The translations under genes and the position numbers were made by a program. Shown piece by piece: positions 1 through 12,000 of a stretch of 64,000 nt of DNA. Source of the stretch: Pelecanus crispus (taxonomy: Eukaryota > Chordata > Aves > Pelecaniformes > Pelecanidae); the NCBI RefSeq assembly GCF_030463565.1, contig NC_134643.1:218974583-219038582 (forward strand). The letters run 5' to 3'. The notes under the pieces were generated by a model. It saw only the letters and a program-made list of their open reading frames with translations. It ran no database searches and was not told where the DNA came from. The stretch's first letter is position 1, and every line of letters starts with the position of its first letter.

Positions 1-1671
1 TGAACAACTTGCTAGGAGAAGATAGATAGATTGATTTGTTTTTTGCTCATTACGGAGCAGTACAATATCCTATTAATACCAGTTTCCATTTGTTCCTTAG
101 GTTCACACGCTTGTGTTGTGATTCTTTTCTTCACACCAACATCCTGCTGCTTGTTGATGGTATTAATAATACAGCCAGCAGGAGGCTGTGCCCCCCGGGG
201 TCCGGGCTGTCTGAATAATTATTGAATGACATTAGGGTTGTTCCGTAAATTACTTTGTGACCCAGGAATTCAGCAGGTTACCGCTATAACTCAGGCTCTC
301 GCACTTGATTGCACTCACCTCCCGCTGCCCCGACATTTATTAGTCTAGTTTACGTAGCAAGCGCTGACTTCATTTGTTGGGAGGAAAGGTGGGAGCCTCC
401 GTGTGACCTGGGAGAGCCCGGCCTTTTTTAGTGGCCTTGTTCGTGGTGATTGAGAATGGGGGACTGGTCTTTGCAAGGAAATAACATCCTTTGCTTCCTC
501 TCCCATCCTCTCTGGCACATGGTGAGATGTTAAGGGGCAGCTGAAGAGCCCAGTTTGCATGGTTGGACACATCAGCAGGCTGCAAGCAGGGAGGAGAAGG
601 TCATTCCTTCCTTTCTGGAGGAGTAACACTATTTTTTCCCCATGCATGCTCACACATATATATACACATTTCAACATCCACTGTTCTCCCCTTGCACCAA
701 AGGAATGGGGCTCCACACCACCAGACCCTGCCTCAGCCAGGAAGCTAAAGGCAGGCAGTGGATCTGTGGGATGCTTGGAGAAACACCAACAGGCATTAAA
801 CACAGCAAGGTGTTGAGTTGCTTCCTATCAAACTGATGCGTGTGCAGGTGTGGAAGCAGAGCTCGGGGTGCTCAGGGAAGCCCAGTGACCCATCGGACTG
901 TGCCTGCCATTGCTCCTGAAACCCCCCCAGCATCTGCCCAAGGTACTGGATAACTTCCCTGGGAGTGGTGGGCAGCCCTGGAGCACCACTCAAGATTTGG
1001 GCAGTGATAAGACGTAAAAAGTTTTATAATTCATCCTGAAGAAAAACAGTCAAGACCTCTCTGGTCTTATTCAGGTCCAAATTCCTTACTTATGAAATGG
1101 GGATAAAATACCTGTGATATAATAAGTGATCCAATGCATAGTTCTCTCAGGCTCATTTGACCAGATGAACCACCCTCCAAAAGAAATCCTTTGCTGCTTA
1201 CAAGGAGGTAGCCCAGGCAGCTGTTCTTCCCCTTTCCCATTTTTTTGGACAGTGCTTAACTGTTAAAGCTGTTCCACAGCCCCTCGCAGAAATGACTGGA
1301 TTCTGTTTTCATTGCAGCATGGAGGCTGCGGTGACCAAATGTCACTTCTAAAGCTCATTTGTATGACATCAGGCATTGCAGCAAAGCACGTCCAAAAGCC
1401 TTGCTGTACGTCAGGGCTCTGAGGGCATGGTGGCGTGGGGCTTTCCTCCCTTGTCCTGGCAGCCGGTCAGATCTCAGCTACAGAATCCATGGCAGAATTT
1501 ATGTAGGGATGCAGACAGCAAGAAGGTGGTCATGAATGATGTCATCCTTTCAGCACTGCAAATACTTCAGAGAACAAGTGCTTTCAAGACTAGCATATCT
1601 TCTACACAGAGATTAAGAAAAAAAAAAAATCATGTTGTTCTCAGGTTTCAAGTTCTCCTTTGTCATTCCTT
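1..1671. other. Intergenic, no gene recognised
   Basis: Open frames here are short, overlap on both strands and match no family I recognise. There are no convincing splice-bounded exons. This is the far flank beyond the 3' end of PRCP. Confidence 0.5.
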
Positions 1672-2512
1672 ACCCTTGCAGATGACACCAAGTTGGAGGG
1701 AAGAGTTAATACACTCAAGGAAGGGTGGCTATTCAGACAGATGTGCTCAAGGAAGGAGACAACAAGAACCTCATGAAATTCAACAAGAAGCAGCACAAAG
1801 TCTTGCCCCTTTGGGAAGGAAGGACTCATTGCAGTGGTGCAGTCTTGGCACTAACAGCCTGGGGAGCAGCTCTACGGAGAAGGTCCTGGTGGACATCAAG
1901 CTAGGCATGAGCCAGCTGTGTGTCCTGGCAGCAGAGAGACCACCAGCCTCCTGGGCCACATGAACAGGAGCAGAGCTAGGAGATACAGGGAAGGGATCAC
2001 CCCCCTCTAGGTGGTGCTTGCTGACCACAAATCAAATGCTGCATCCAGTTTGGGGCCTCCCAGTGGAAGACATTCATCATGTGGAACAAGCTCAGGGGAT
2101 GACCACTGGGATGGCTGGGGCTGGAGCACTTGACCTGTGAGGAGAGGATGGGGGAGCTGGACTTGTTCAGCCTGGAAAAGGAACAGCTTTGGGGGCACCT
2201 AACAGCAGTCCCCAGTGCCTATTGGTGTCATCAAGAAGACAGAGCAGGGCTTTTCATGATGATGCATGGTGGGAGGATAAAAGACAACGCACATGAACTG
2301 AAACAAGAGGTTCAGACTAGATGTGAAACATTTCCACCAGTGGACAGTCAAGCACGATGCCCAGAGAGCCTGCACAGGCTCCGTCCTTGGAGGTTCTCAG
2401 GACCCAAGCGAGCATCGCTGAGCATCCTGGTCTGATCCTGTCACTGAGTAGGAGGTTGAACCAGAGACCTCCTGAGGTCCCTTCAACCTAAGTCATCCTA
2501 CAATTACTGATC
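1672..2512 (+). mobile_element. Ancient degenerate CR1 LINE fragment
   Basis: The stretch starting 'cagatgacaccaagttgg' corresponds to the ADDTKL part of the CR1 reverse transcriptase. It continues through decayed versions of the CR1 C-terminal region (the equivalents of 'CIQFG', 'LEHL', 'GLFSLEKEQL' are readable around 2040-2190) and ends with 'gaggtcccttcaacctaa' near 2490, the CR1 3' end. The reading frame is broken many times and divergence from the other CR1 copies is high, so this is an old insertion. The 5' limit is approximate. Confidence 0.75.
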
Positions 2513-5500
2513 ATACAGCAGCCTGCTGGGGAGGTGCCAAGGCCTCATCTATACAAATTGCTTTCCCCTCCTTCAGGCAATTCAGAGTCTAATACAATCT
2601 GGGACTGGTTTTTCGGTTGTGCACCAAGTCCTTGAATACCATCTCTCCCTACAACAGAGAACCCAACCCCAACTCCACAGGCAGGGTAGGCAGATGAGCA
2701 TGTAGGGCTGTAGCTCAGTGCCTGTCCCCATGAAGAGGGTACACTGATGGTAAGGTACCTCTTCTCCCTGTGTTGCTCTACTGGGTGGTGAGAGGAGACA
2801 GTGAGTTTCACTCAAACTGGGAAAGGCAGCAGCTCAATATTCTTCCCCTCCTTATGTGCTGTTTTGAGGATGTTTGGATAACAAATTATAAAATGCAACC
2901 TCTTTGCCTCTGCTATAAAGCCAAATCCATGTGCTAAAGAGACCCAGGGCCACTGCTTGCTTTGTTAAATGCTTGGCAAGGCGTGGGGTTCTACCTATCT
3001 TGCTAACTGTTGCAGACAATAGGATTTCCTAGTGTTTCTAAGTTCTGTGTGTCCAGATGGACATGGGGAAACGAAAGATTCACAAGCACAGACCTATGAA
3101 CAGCAGAGGAGCTGAGCAACGCCAGGCTGGTAGCAGCCGAGATCCAGCTATGGCTGCACCCCACAGCATCACCCCTTGGTGCTGTCCTGCCCGTCCGAGC
3201 ACAGCCGTGTTCACCCCTGCTCAGGCGTCACCCTGTGATAACTCATCAGCAGGTCCAAACCTTTCCAAAGGGTTGATATGGACAATGTGACCTTTCGAGA
3301 ATTCCCTGAATCCGTGGATCCTCGTGGGAAGGGCTGCTCACCCAACACACAAAACCAGGCAGGGTCCTGTCATCCCAGCAACCATGAGCAGCTTCCCCGC
3401 ACGCTCAGAAAAGAGAAAGCATTTCTGTATTTCACATTGCGGGGAACGTGGCTTTGCAGGAGGGCAAAAGGAGGACCCTCTGTTCAGGTCGCAGTCAAAG
3501 GGAGCGGAGGGTGCTCAGCCGCCTGCCGGAATTGGCCCCGTATTGGTTACACCCCCAGCTATTTGAGGAAAAAATTGGCCTCTCAAAGCTCTCTGCCTCT
3601 CTCCTGCGCCTTTGTATTTTCTAGAAGGTGAAGCGTAAGGGTATAAAAAGCTGCAAACAAGTTCCTACCTCTGGAGACCAGGCATTTACTCTAAGAAAGA
3701 AAGACCAATTGCTTCCCAGAGCATTGTCCACCCACATTAGAGAAAGGATTAAGCAGATACATTCAGCTATTCTAACAGATTTTCTTTAAACCTTGAATAC
3801 GCCTCTCACACTCGGTAAGATAATCACATTAGTTTTGTCATTAAAAGATCCCTTTTATAGAAAGTACCTAAACCGCTTAAACCACCCAGAGAGGTCGCAT
3901 ACATTAGAAAACAACAAGACAAACGGAAGGGATTTGCTATTCCTGGTCTCAGTGTTTCGCTGCCCCTACTTTCTAAGCTGGGGGATTGAACTAAAAGATT
4001 TTGCAAATCACCAGCAGAGGGGAAAGCCCCCGAGAGCTGGGCAGCAGCCACCCCCGCCCGCCCCGAGCAGCCCTCACTCCCCACCAAGCAAACACTTGGG
4101 TATAGCACTGGGGACTATGGAAAATACATTTTTCCAGTATGGAGATGCCCACGTTACACCCAAAACACCCCAACAGCCAGTTGGCAGCCAGATGTTCACA
4201 TCTGGCACCCAAAACCCAAGTGCAAGATAAGCAACAGCTGGCATAGTTTATTACTGCCCTGGAGACCACAAATACGGGGTGCTCCATGCTAAAGGAGTAC
4301 GTTCTCACTCTTCGCTGTTGTGGGCATTTGCTGTCTCTGCATTGTGCCCCAGGACCGCAGGGACCTCCAGCGTGGGGCTGCAGACGGGACAGACCATTTT
4401 AGTTTCTTAACTTGGACAGTCTTAAAGAAGCTGGATTTGTAAAGTCATTTTTCTAAGACCAAGGCTTTGGTTTAAAAACAAAGAGGCTAGATTATAGAAA
4501 ACCTAGAGGCTACGGCGGTAACACCTTGTAATACACTAAACATCAACACCAACGACACTGTCACAGCAAATGACAGGGACAGGAGTGTAATGGGATTCAA
4601 AACAACCCCTCCAAGCGACCATTTATAAATTGTTCCCAGGGAGTAAAAATCACATACAGTTTCAACTTCAGAAAGATTTCTATTTTAAGGAACAGCTGCA
4701 TATTTTGGAAGGATGAGATGTCTGTTACTCACCCAGCTCTGTGAGGACCTACATTACTGTTCCAACACAAGAAAAGTCTGTCCCCACGATGGTCTTTTAG
4801 TACAGGTAATCCCTTCAAGCTGGTCAAGGCTGTAAGTGCAAGTCTCATAATGTCACCAGTCTGAGCAGCTTCAGACATACTATTTTTAACTCAAACTACC
4901 ATAGAAATCTTTCATTTTTTTCCTCTGAAGACATGGTTTCACAAACACAGACCCCAGTTACAGCACAACAATGATGTTGTCCTGAATCAACAGGGGAGAG
5001 CAAAAAATGTGAGCTTGGAGTATATGATCTCCTGGGTTCTTTCAAACCCAAGTTTTTGGGTCACTCCTTAGAGAATGGATTCACAACAGCTAAATACCCT
5101 TTTTAAGAGCAGAGGTAGGAAAAAAAAATCCCTTTATTTAAAGCATGCTGACATCTGTCTGCAACATATTTGGTGGGCAGACAATATGGAAGACAGACTT
5201 TATTCTCACTTTGCATACACTTTTCATGTATTTAGAAAGCATGTTCCAGGTTCCTGGAGAGGCTTTCCTTTCTATAGCCTCCTTTGCTGATGCAATATTT
5301 GATGATCTTCAAAGTTAAAATTACCTACAAACCCACCAAGCTGCAGAAGCTATTTAGCTCCCTCCCAAGACTCTGCAGCCTTAGCCCTGCCCGAGTCACC
5401 CTTTGGGCTACACAGCCCAATTAAAACCTCTGCTTGCCAGGTCAGGGAGCGTTACAGATCCGTCTGCACAACCTTCATCGTCACTGACATGCAGGAAGTG

Positions 5501-8500
5501 CATGTTTGCTTGGGACTGGAATAAGCTTTCAAAACCAAAATGGATTTTTCCCCATTACAGCTAGCTTGATTGCCTCCAACGTGGTCACCTACAGAGACCA
5601 ACCAGTTCACACACCTGTTCCTCACCAGGCAGCTAAACCTCTGAAATGAGAAACTACCAAATAAGTGCAGGCTCATCATCTGACATCGTGACTGTGTGCA
5701 TAACTTCAGGATTACCTTCACTAGTTTTCCTCCCACTCCAGAGTCAAGCACAAACAAGACAATGTTATTTGCAGAACTCCAAATCTGCCAAGGGATGAAA
5801 ATGCATGTCCTTGCAAAACAAAATCCAGTTCCAGAAACTCACATTTCATTATTTTAATGCTTTTTTATTGCTACAAACTGCAGTTTCACCAGTAAGATTC
5901 ATGCTTTGGGCAAATAATTCATTCTTTTTCCCCTGCGTTTTCCCCAATGAGTAGGAAACATACATTTTTAAATTCCAATCATTCATGACACATACCAAGG
6001 AAATACATAAGCCTTTGTTGAACTATGGCCCATCATCATATACCTGGAAAGAGAAATCAGCCATTTCCCACAGCCCATTCTGTTCTTTCCTGCATGAAAC
6101 AAGCAGGCGAGGTAACATTTAGATGAGGTAGCCAAACACCACAGGCAGTCCCTCGGTAGCGTGCAGAGATATGTACACAGATTTTAAGATGAAGTCTGAA
6201 TGTTTAAGGTAAAGACCACCTAAATTTTCAACTACTCAACTGGAGGGGCGGAAAAAACTAAAAAGGAAGAACAATTAAAAATAACAGAAAGCCAGTCACC
6301 TAATTCATAAGCTGGTCCAAGCAGTAAGAACCTGATCCACAGTGCACTAGAATCAGTGTCTCACAGACAGAAACTGAAAGGAATAGTAAAATTAAAAAAC
6401 AAACAAAACCCCCAAGCCCCAAAACACTGAACAATTTGTTTTTAAATACAATTTCTCAAAATTCAAAGTGGCAGTTTGTTTTGGGGTTTTTTTTTAAAGT
6501 TACCTTAAAGACAATTTTTTTCCTGCTTACGAAAGCAAAGGGCAGCGGGAATCAAAGTTTAGATTACTTACTCCAATCAAAACTACAAAATGTTTTCCAA
6601 ATGACAAGCTGTTTCCTGAGACAGTAAGTTAGCTAGCAGGGGAGAGAGGGGAGACACAAGCTGATTACTATGTATTACTATATACACTGGCTGTTAATTT
6701 GGACCATTCACAGCCCATTGCATGAGCATCCTGACATCCTTCTCCATACAAGGTGGAAGTGTTTTTCCCAGAATTTGCACTTGGAGCAGCACCCTGAGCA
6801 ATCAGTGCGAGCAGCTGGTCCAGGCTCTTGCTTGCAGTTACAAACCATTCACAACCCCCCAAAATTTATATTTACTCTTGCAGATTCCACTCCTTGCCTT
6901 GCCATACATCAGTTAACATGTAAGAAGATACAATGGTATTTCTAAAAACTTGACTGTAACTCACTTGATTAGAAAACAATAATTTTTATTTGTTTCAAAA
7001 ACTTCAAGGCCACCATGTCATAATAAAGTACACAAGCAAGAGACTGGAGTATATTTACAGGAGAGTATGAAAAATTGGAACTATTGGGAAAGGGATTGCC
7101 AACAGTTGTCAGTCAGCAGCTTTCAGGCAAGTTCTACAAGGCTATTCCTTTTTGCCCCTGTGGTTCTTCTCTAGTCTTGTTCCCTATAGTCTCTTACGTA
7201 ATTACCTTGTCCAAGAGCATGAGACATTCAGATTGCAGAGGCCGAACATAAATGCCATGTTTAACACAAGACGAGGGAATGCCAGGAACTCTATTGGAAA
7301 GAAGATGCACAGGAGTGTTTCAAAAGATAAAATTTCAGTGTTGGGTTCGCTTTGTTCCCAGAGGATGGGAGGAGACTGGAAACAGAAAAGGCCACCTGGT
7401 GTCTTCGGAAAATACTCAACTATCAGGCGTATGATCAAAGCTGAGAAAACTTTTCAACAGAATTGGAATTTTAAGAGTCTGGGGACAAGAAGCCTTGCCC
7501 GAGTCTTTCTGAAACGGAGTTGTCCTTTAAACTGCAAAGAATCCTTTCTGAAGAAGGGCTTCAGTGTGAATGAAGCCAAAGCTGGAAAACGAGGGGACTG
7601 CCCCAGCCATTTATTAATGTCAAATATGCTGTCTCATGAATCAGGGCAGTTTGTCTGTTTTGGAAGCCTTACAGAAAGCCCACTGCACCTGGCTTGTTGA
7701 GCTCAGCATCAGGCTTTAGGCTGATCCAAGAGGATAGCTGCATTCTCTGTTTTGAATAGTTTGTCCCGCAAACAATTTTTTTAAAAAGGCTTTTATGGAA
7801 GAGCCATCAGCAAACAGATCAGGCAGAATTTGAACAATACACAGAATGGGGGGGAGGAGGGAACCCACACAAGGCACAGCCCCAATTATTTGTCACTTCA
7901 TAAGATCTAGCCAACACAAGTGTCACATTTGCTCTTCAAGAGAACAGCTTCGAAAGCTTCCTGATTTGAAAAAGCTAAGTGTTTGTGGGGGATACACACA
8001 TACACAAAATATACCGAGTTTTCTTTGGCAACCATTGTCACAGTGGCAGATATTTCAGGATTAGGACAAACAGCAAAGGAAGAAACAAAACCCTGATGCG
8101 GATTGTGCATGCTCAGCCAGTTATCAGCAGAGTCCGGGGCCCAGCCCTGACCATTCAGTACAGCGCAAAATGGAAAAGCCACCTCAGGCAGTTTTGATTA
8201 ATAAGCTGCCAGAAAACTAAGGAAAAAAAAAAGAAAGATATTTACTTCTTTTCCAGCATTGATTCAAAGGATAAGGGCTGTTCAGTTTCTTTACAAATGG
8301 CACAGCCAGTTTCCCTATCCCTTCCCTACCTCTCCACCAAACGTCACAGTAAGACGTGATTTCTGTTCCCCCACTATCTCCATGTCCCTGCCCTGACAGT
8401 TTACAGCAGCTGAGGATGTCTGAAATTCAACCCCAGGACTGAATCCCAGGCAGCAGGAGTTTCATCATCAACAGCACTGCTGTTTAATCCACTGTATACA

Positions 8501-8833
8501 CCAGCAGTCAGGACAATCACCTAGCACAGCGAGGAAGGCATCAAGCCTGGAACAGGAACTCTTTACTTTATGGTAAAGGATGGCATTTGAGAAGAACAGA
8601 AGAGGAAAGCAAGCCAGAGCAGGCAGCTCAATCCATGCACTTTGACTAAAGTTTACTATCTGACAATGCTCTCCATCTGTCTGCTGCCTGCTTCTCCCAT
8701 GGGCACAAGCAATGGTTAGCACTGCAACACAGGTGAGGAAACAGGAGTGAAATGTTCAGACAACTGTGCGATAAGGCCTGGCCCTGCTCCTGACAAAGCC
8801 AACACAGGTAAAATGGCCACAGTTGTTGCAGCA
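2513..8833. other. Intergenic plus PRCP 3' UTR side, no coding exon seen
   Basis: I see no exon-like frame with splice sites and no recognisable protein family. The part nearest 8833 must contain the PRCP 3' UTR (minus strand). Its end is not certain: an ATTAAA variant lies at 8483-8488, and AATAAA on the minus strand occurs near 7610 and again near 6990. A neighbour gene such as FAM181B, expected here by human synteny, was not found. Confidence 0.45.
8483..8488 (-). promoter_or_regulatory. PRCP: Candidate poly(A) signal ATTAAA for PRCP
   Basis: The plus strand reads TTTAAT, giving ATTAAA on the minus strand about 350 nt after the PRCP stop codon. That distance is plausible for a short PRCP 3' UTR. 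Alternatives exist further downstream, so this is a candidate only. Confidence 0.3.
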
Positions 8834-9038
8834 CTACTTCAGTGCCTGTGCCTTTTCAATCCACTGCTTCATGTAGCAGATTTCCAAGGCTCGAGCTTGC
8901 CGCACAGATTTGGGGTCCAAAGGGTTGCGGCTGCGTAGGTCCAGGTGATGGGCTCCATCCGGGATCACAATTGCCACAAGGGAATCGGTGATGTTCTGGG
9001 TCACGCCACCTGCGGACCACGGGTCCAGGCCACCATTG
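8834..9038 (-). CDS. PRCP: PRCP exon 9 (last coding exon)
   Basis: The acceptor reads TTCTTCCCTTACAG before CAATGG. The first base completes the serine codon begun in exon 8, followed by 67 residues starting NGGLDPW and a TAG stop at 8836-8834. It carries the catalytic Asp (GGLDPW) and His (GAHHLDL) of the S28 triad. The open frame continues upstream to 9184, but that part is intron. Confidence 0.95.
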
Positions 9039-12000
9039 CTGTAAGGGAAGAATACCTCGTTAGGGTACATCTGCACAGCAGTCAGGCTGCAGCTCAAATC
9101 ATCATATCCACATTGACTTTCAACTAGTTTGTTGTATGTACAGACAGAAACAGACCTCAACCCTGTCTCAATGTCTTTGCCCATCCCTGGGCTGAGAGGA
9201 GCCTTCTTGACAGAGGTACAGAGCTATTGGCTGCTTAAGCAAGGCTACACTTCTGTCATCAATTATCTGCTAATTCATAGAATCATAGAACAGTTTGGGT
9301 TGGAAGGGACCTTTAGAGGTCATCTAGCCCAACCCCCTGCAGTGAGCAGGGACAGCTTTAACCAGATCAGGTTGCTCAGAGCCCCGTCCAACCTGACCTT
9401 GAATGTTGCCAGGGATGGGGCCTCTACCACCTCTCTGGGCAACCTGTGCCAGTGCTTGACCACCCTCATTGTAAAAAGTTTCTTCCTTATATCCAGTCTA
9501 AATCTATTCTTTAGTTTAAATCCATTACTCCTTGTCCTGCCACAACAGGCCTTGCTAAAAAGATTCTCCCCATCCCTCCTATAAGCCCCCTTTAAGTACT
9601 GGAAGGCCGCACTAAGGTCTCCCCGCAGCCTTCTCTTCTCCAGGCTGAACAACCCCAACTCCCTCAGCCTGGCCTCATAGGAGAGGTGCTCCAGCCCTTG
9701 GATCATTTTTGTGGCCCTCCTCTGGACCCGCTCCAGCAGGTCCATGTCCTTCTTGTGCTGAGGGCCCCAGAGCTGGACATATAACAACCTATAACAGTGC
9801 CACAGCCCCTGGAGATAGACCTGCTGCCACCTGTCATTGTCATAAAAGGTTTGGGTTTGCCTGTACCAACACACATCCAAATTCCCAAATCACAAAACTT
9901 TGCTTTCCATCCTCACAGTCTGCCATAAACTAATAACCAAGTGAACTCTTCAGAGCTGAATTTTCAGGAAGTTTACCTTTTGCTGTCTCAGCTGTGTGCC
10001 AGCCTGGTTTTGCAAAGAAATGCTTGGACCTTCCATTAGTCCTTTATTTCTAATAACAACCATATTAAAATAAAGCTTTTATTCCTCAAGAAACTGCCTA
10101 AAATGACTCTTCCTCTGTGACAGGACAATTTAATGCAATCTACTCCCCCTCCTCATTCACCCCTGATCAATGAAAGGATTCCTTGCACTGTGGATCTGGC
10201 TCCAAATAATGCCTGGTCCACGGAGCAAGCCAATGGCTGAACTGGGGTGAGACTTTGCATCTCATTCCTAGCTTTGGACTTGACCCAGTAATCCCTACTA
10301 TATCTTATTTTCTTTTACTGCAATGTTCTTTCCACATGTGGTCCATCTTTCTGCACAAAGAAATCAACATCCGTATACTTGTGGAACTACACAAATCTGG
10401 GTCTGTTCCTCACTTAAAACACTGGACCTGCCCACAAAACAGAACATTAGAGATGGGCTATTGCATGTCAGTGTAGATTTTTAGGAGGATCTAAGAAACT
10501 AAAACATGCTTGGACATTAAGAGATATGCAGCTAGAAAAATACCACAATGGCAGCACCCGAAAATAACAGAAAGAAAGAGTGAAAAATAGTTTTTTGTAG
10601 AAATAACTAAGAGCAAAAACCTCATGGGGTCTGAACTAATACTTTATTTGTCTCTCCTCTGAAAAAAAAAAAAAAACCAAAGTATATTGAATCTCTGTAG
10701 TTCTTTATTTTCAGTGATTCTAAATATGACTCAGGAGAAGAGAAACATTTTCTATCTGCCAAACAAAAAGCATACAGAGCTGCCCAATAAGCAAAAAGCA
10801 TTGGATTTAAAAGGTCGCCTGAATCAGCAGAGCACCTTGGCAACAGGGGGATGAGTTGCTGAGAGACCCAAGATGTACGTGGACTTGGATCTTTTGGTCC
10901 CAGTCATGTGGAAACCAAGCATGCCACAAGAAAACAGCACTGTCTCCGGCTTCTCTGAGAGCTTCTGGCTGTGTCCTCTGTGGCTCCTGCCAAATGATGG
11001 CACCAGAGGCACTGATGCAGTCTGGGAAGTGATACTTGCTGGGAGGAGGGCAGGGTAGAGAGCTCACCACAAAATAATAAGTCTTAACAGTTTTACAGAA
11101 TAAGATAATTCATTGCCAACTGGAATGGATTCTTTATGTGTTAACACTAAGCATGCATGTAAGCACTCAGTTGCTCATCTTACAGGACAGGAGTTCCCCA
11201 GTGTAAACAGAAGTAGTAAAAGAAAAGAAAGAACAAAAAAGGTCAGCCATCCCTTTCTAGCAGTGACCAGGCAAGTAGGGCTTCAGAAAAAAAAAACAAA
11301 CAATGCAACATATCAGCAAGCTAGTCCTGTTTTCAATTAATTGTATTTCCTTGACAGCATAAATAGGATCCTGCCTATCCCACAGCAAACGGCTCCCTTT
11401 CCTGTCATCTCTTCAGAGCCTACTCAGCCCTCCAGCCCTGCCCAAAACAAGGCGAGGTTTTACACAATCTTAGCAGCACTGCCTGTGCATCCTTTTTGGC
11501 ACGTCCACTCTCCACAACTGCGAAGTTTCCTTTTCTTAACTTTTTCTCTCACCTTTTCTCTTCAGCCAGGCATTTTTCTGCCTTCTCGTCTTTTTCTCCA
11601 TTCCCTTCTTTTATGCTAACAATCCCCCCTTCTGCACACACCTCCAGTATCTCTCAAAACAGAGCCTTCCCCTTCTGCCGCTCCCCTGCCAGTACAGAAG
11701 TGGATGGATGGGTGGGTGCCCTAACATAGAAGCATACAACCCAGGTGTGATCCATACAGATTGAAAAATACCAATTTTTAGACTGCGCATGCTGAATTCC
11801 ATACTGTCTAATATAACCTGGGCTGATTTTGACTACCACAGTGTGCTGCTGATGAGACACTACAAACTGCTACAAGCTCTCTGCCACTACACGCATGAAC
11901 AGTGTTAAGATGCTGTTTCCACCACTCTGCAGCACTTCCACAGCAAGTACAGAGCATGTTCCAGTAAAAGTATCAGGAGTGGAAACTGCTGGAAGAGAAA

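Noticed and set aside
345-803. 152-codon minus-strand frame
   Set aside because: Low-complexity-free but unlike any family. It overlaps other random frames, and no splice or promoter context supports it.
3635-3660. TATAAAAAG sequence as a promoter
   Set aside because: No gene, CpG island or transcript start follows on either strand. AT-rich matches are expected by chance.
9039-9184. Upstream continuation of the PRCP last-exon frame to an ATG at 9184
   Set aside because: A clear acceptor (TTCTTCCCTTACAG) at 9039 and homology starting at NGGLDPW show that this part is intron.
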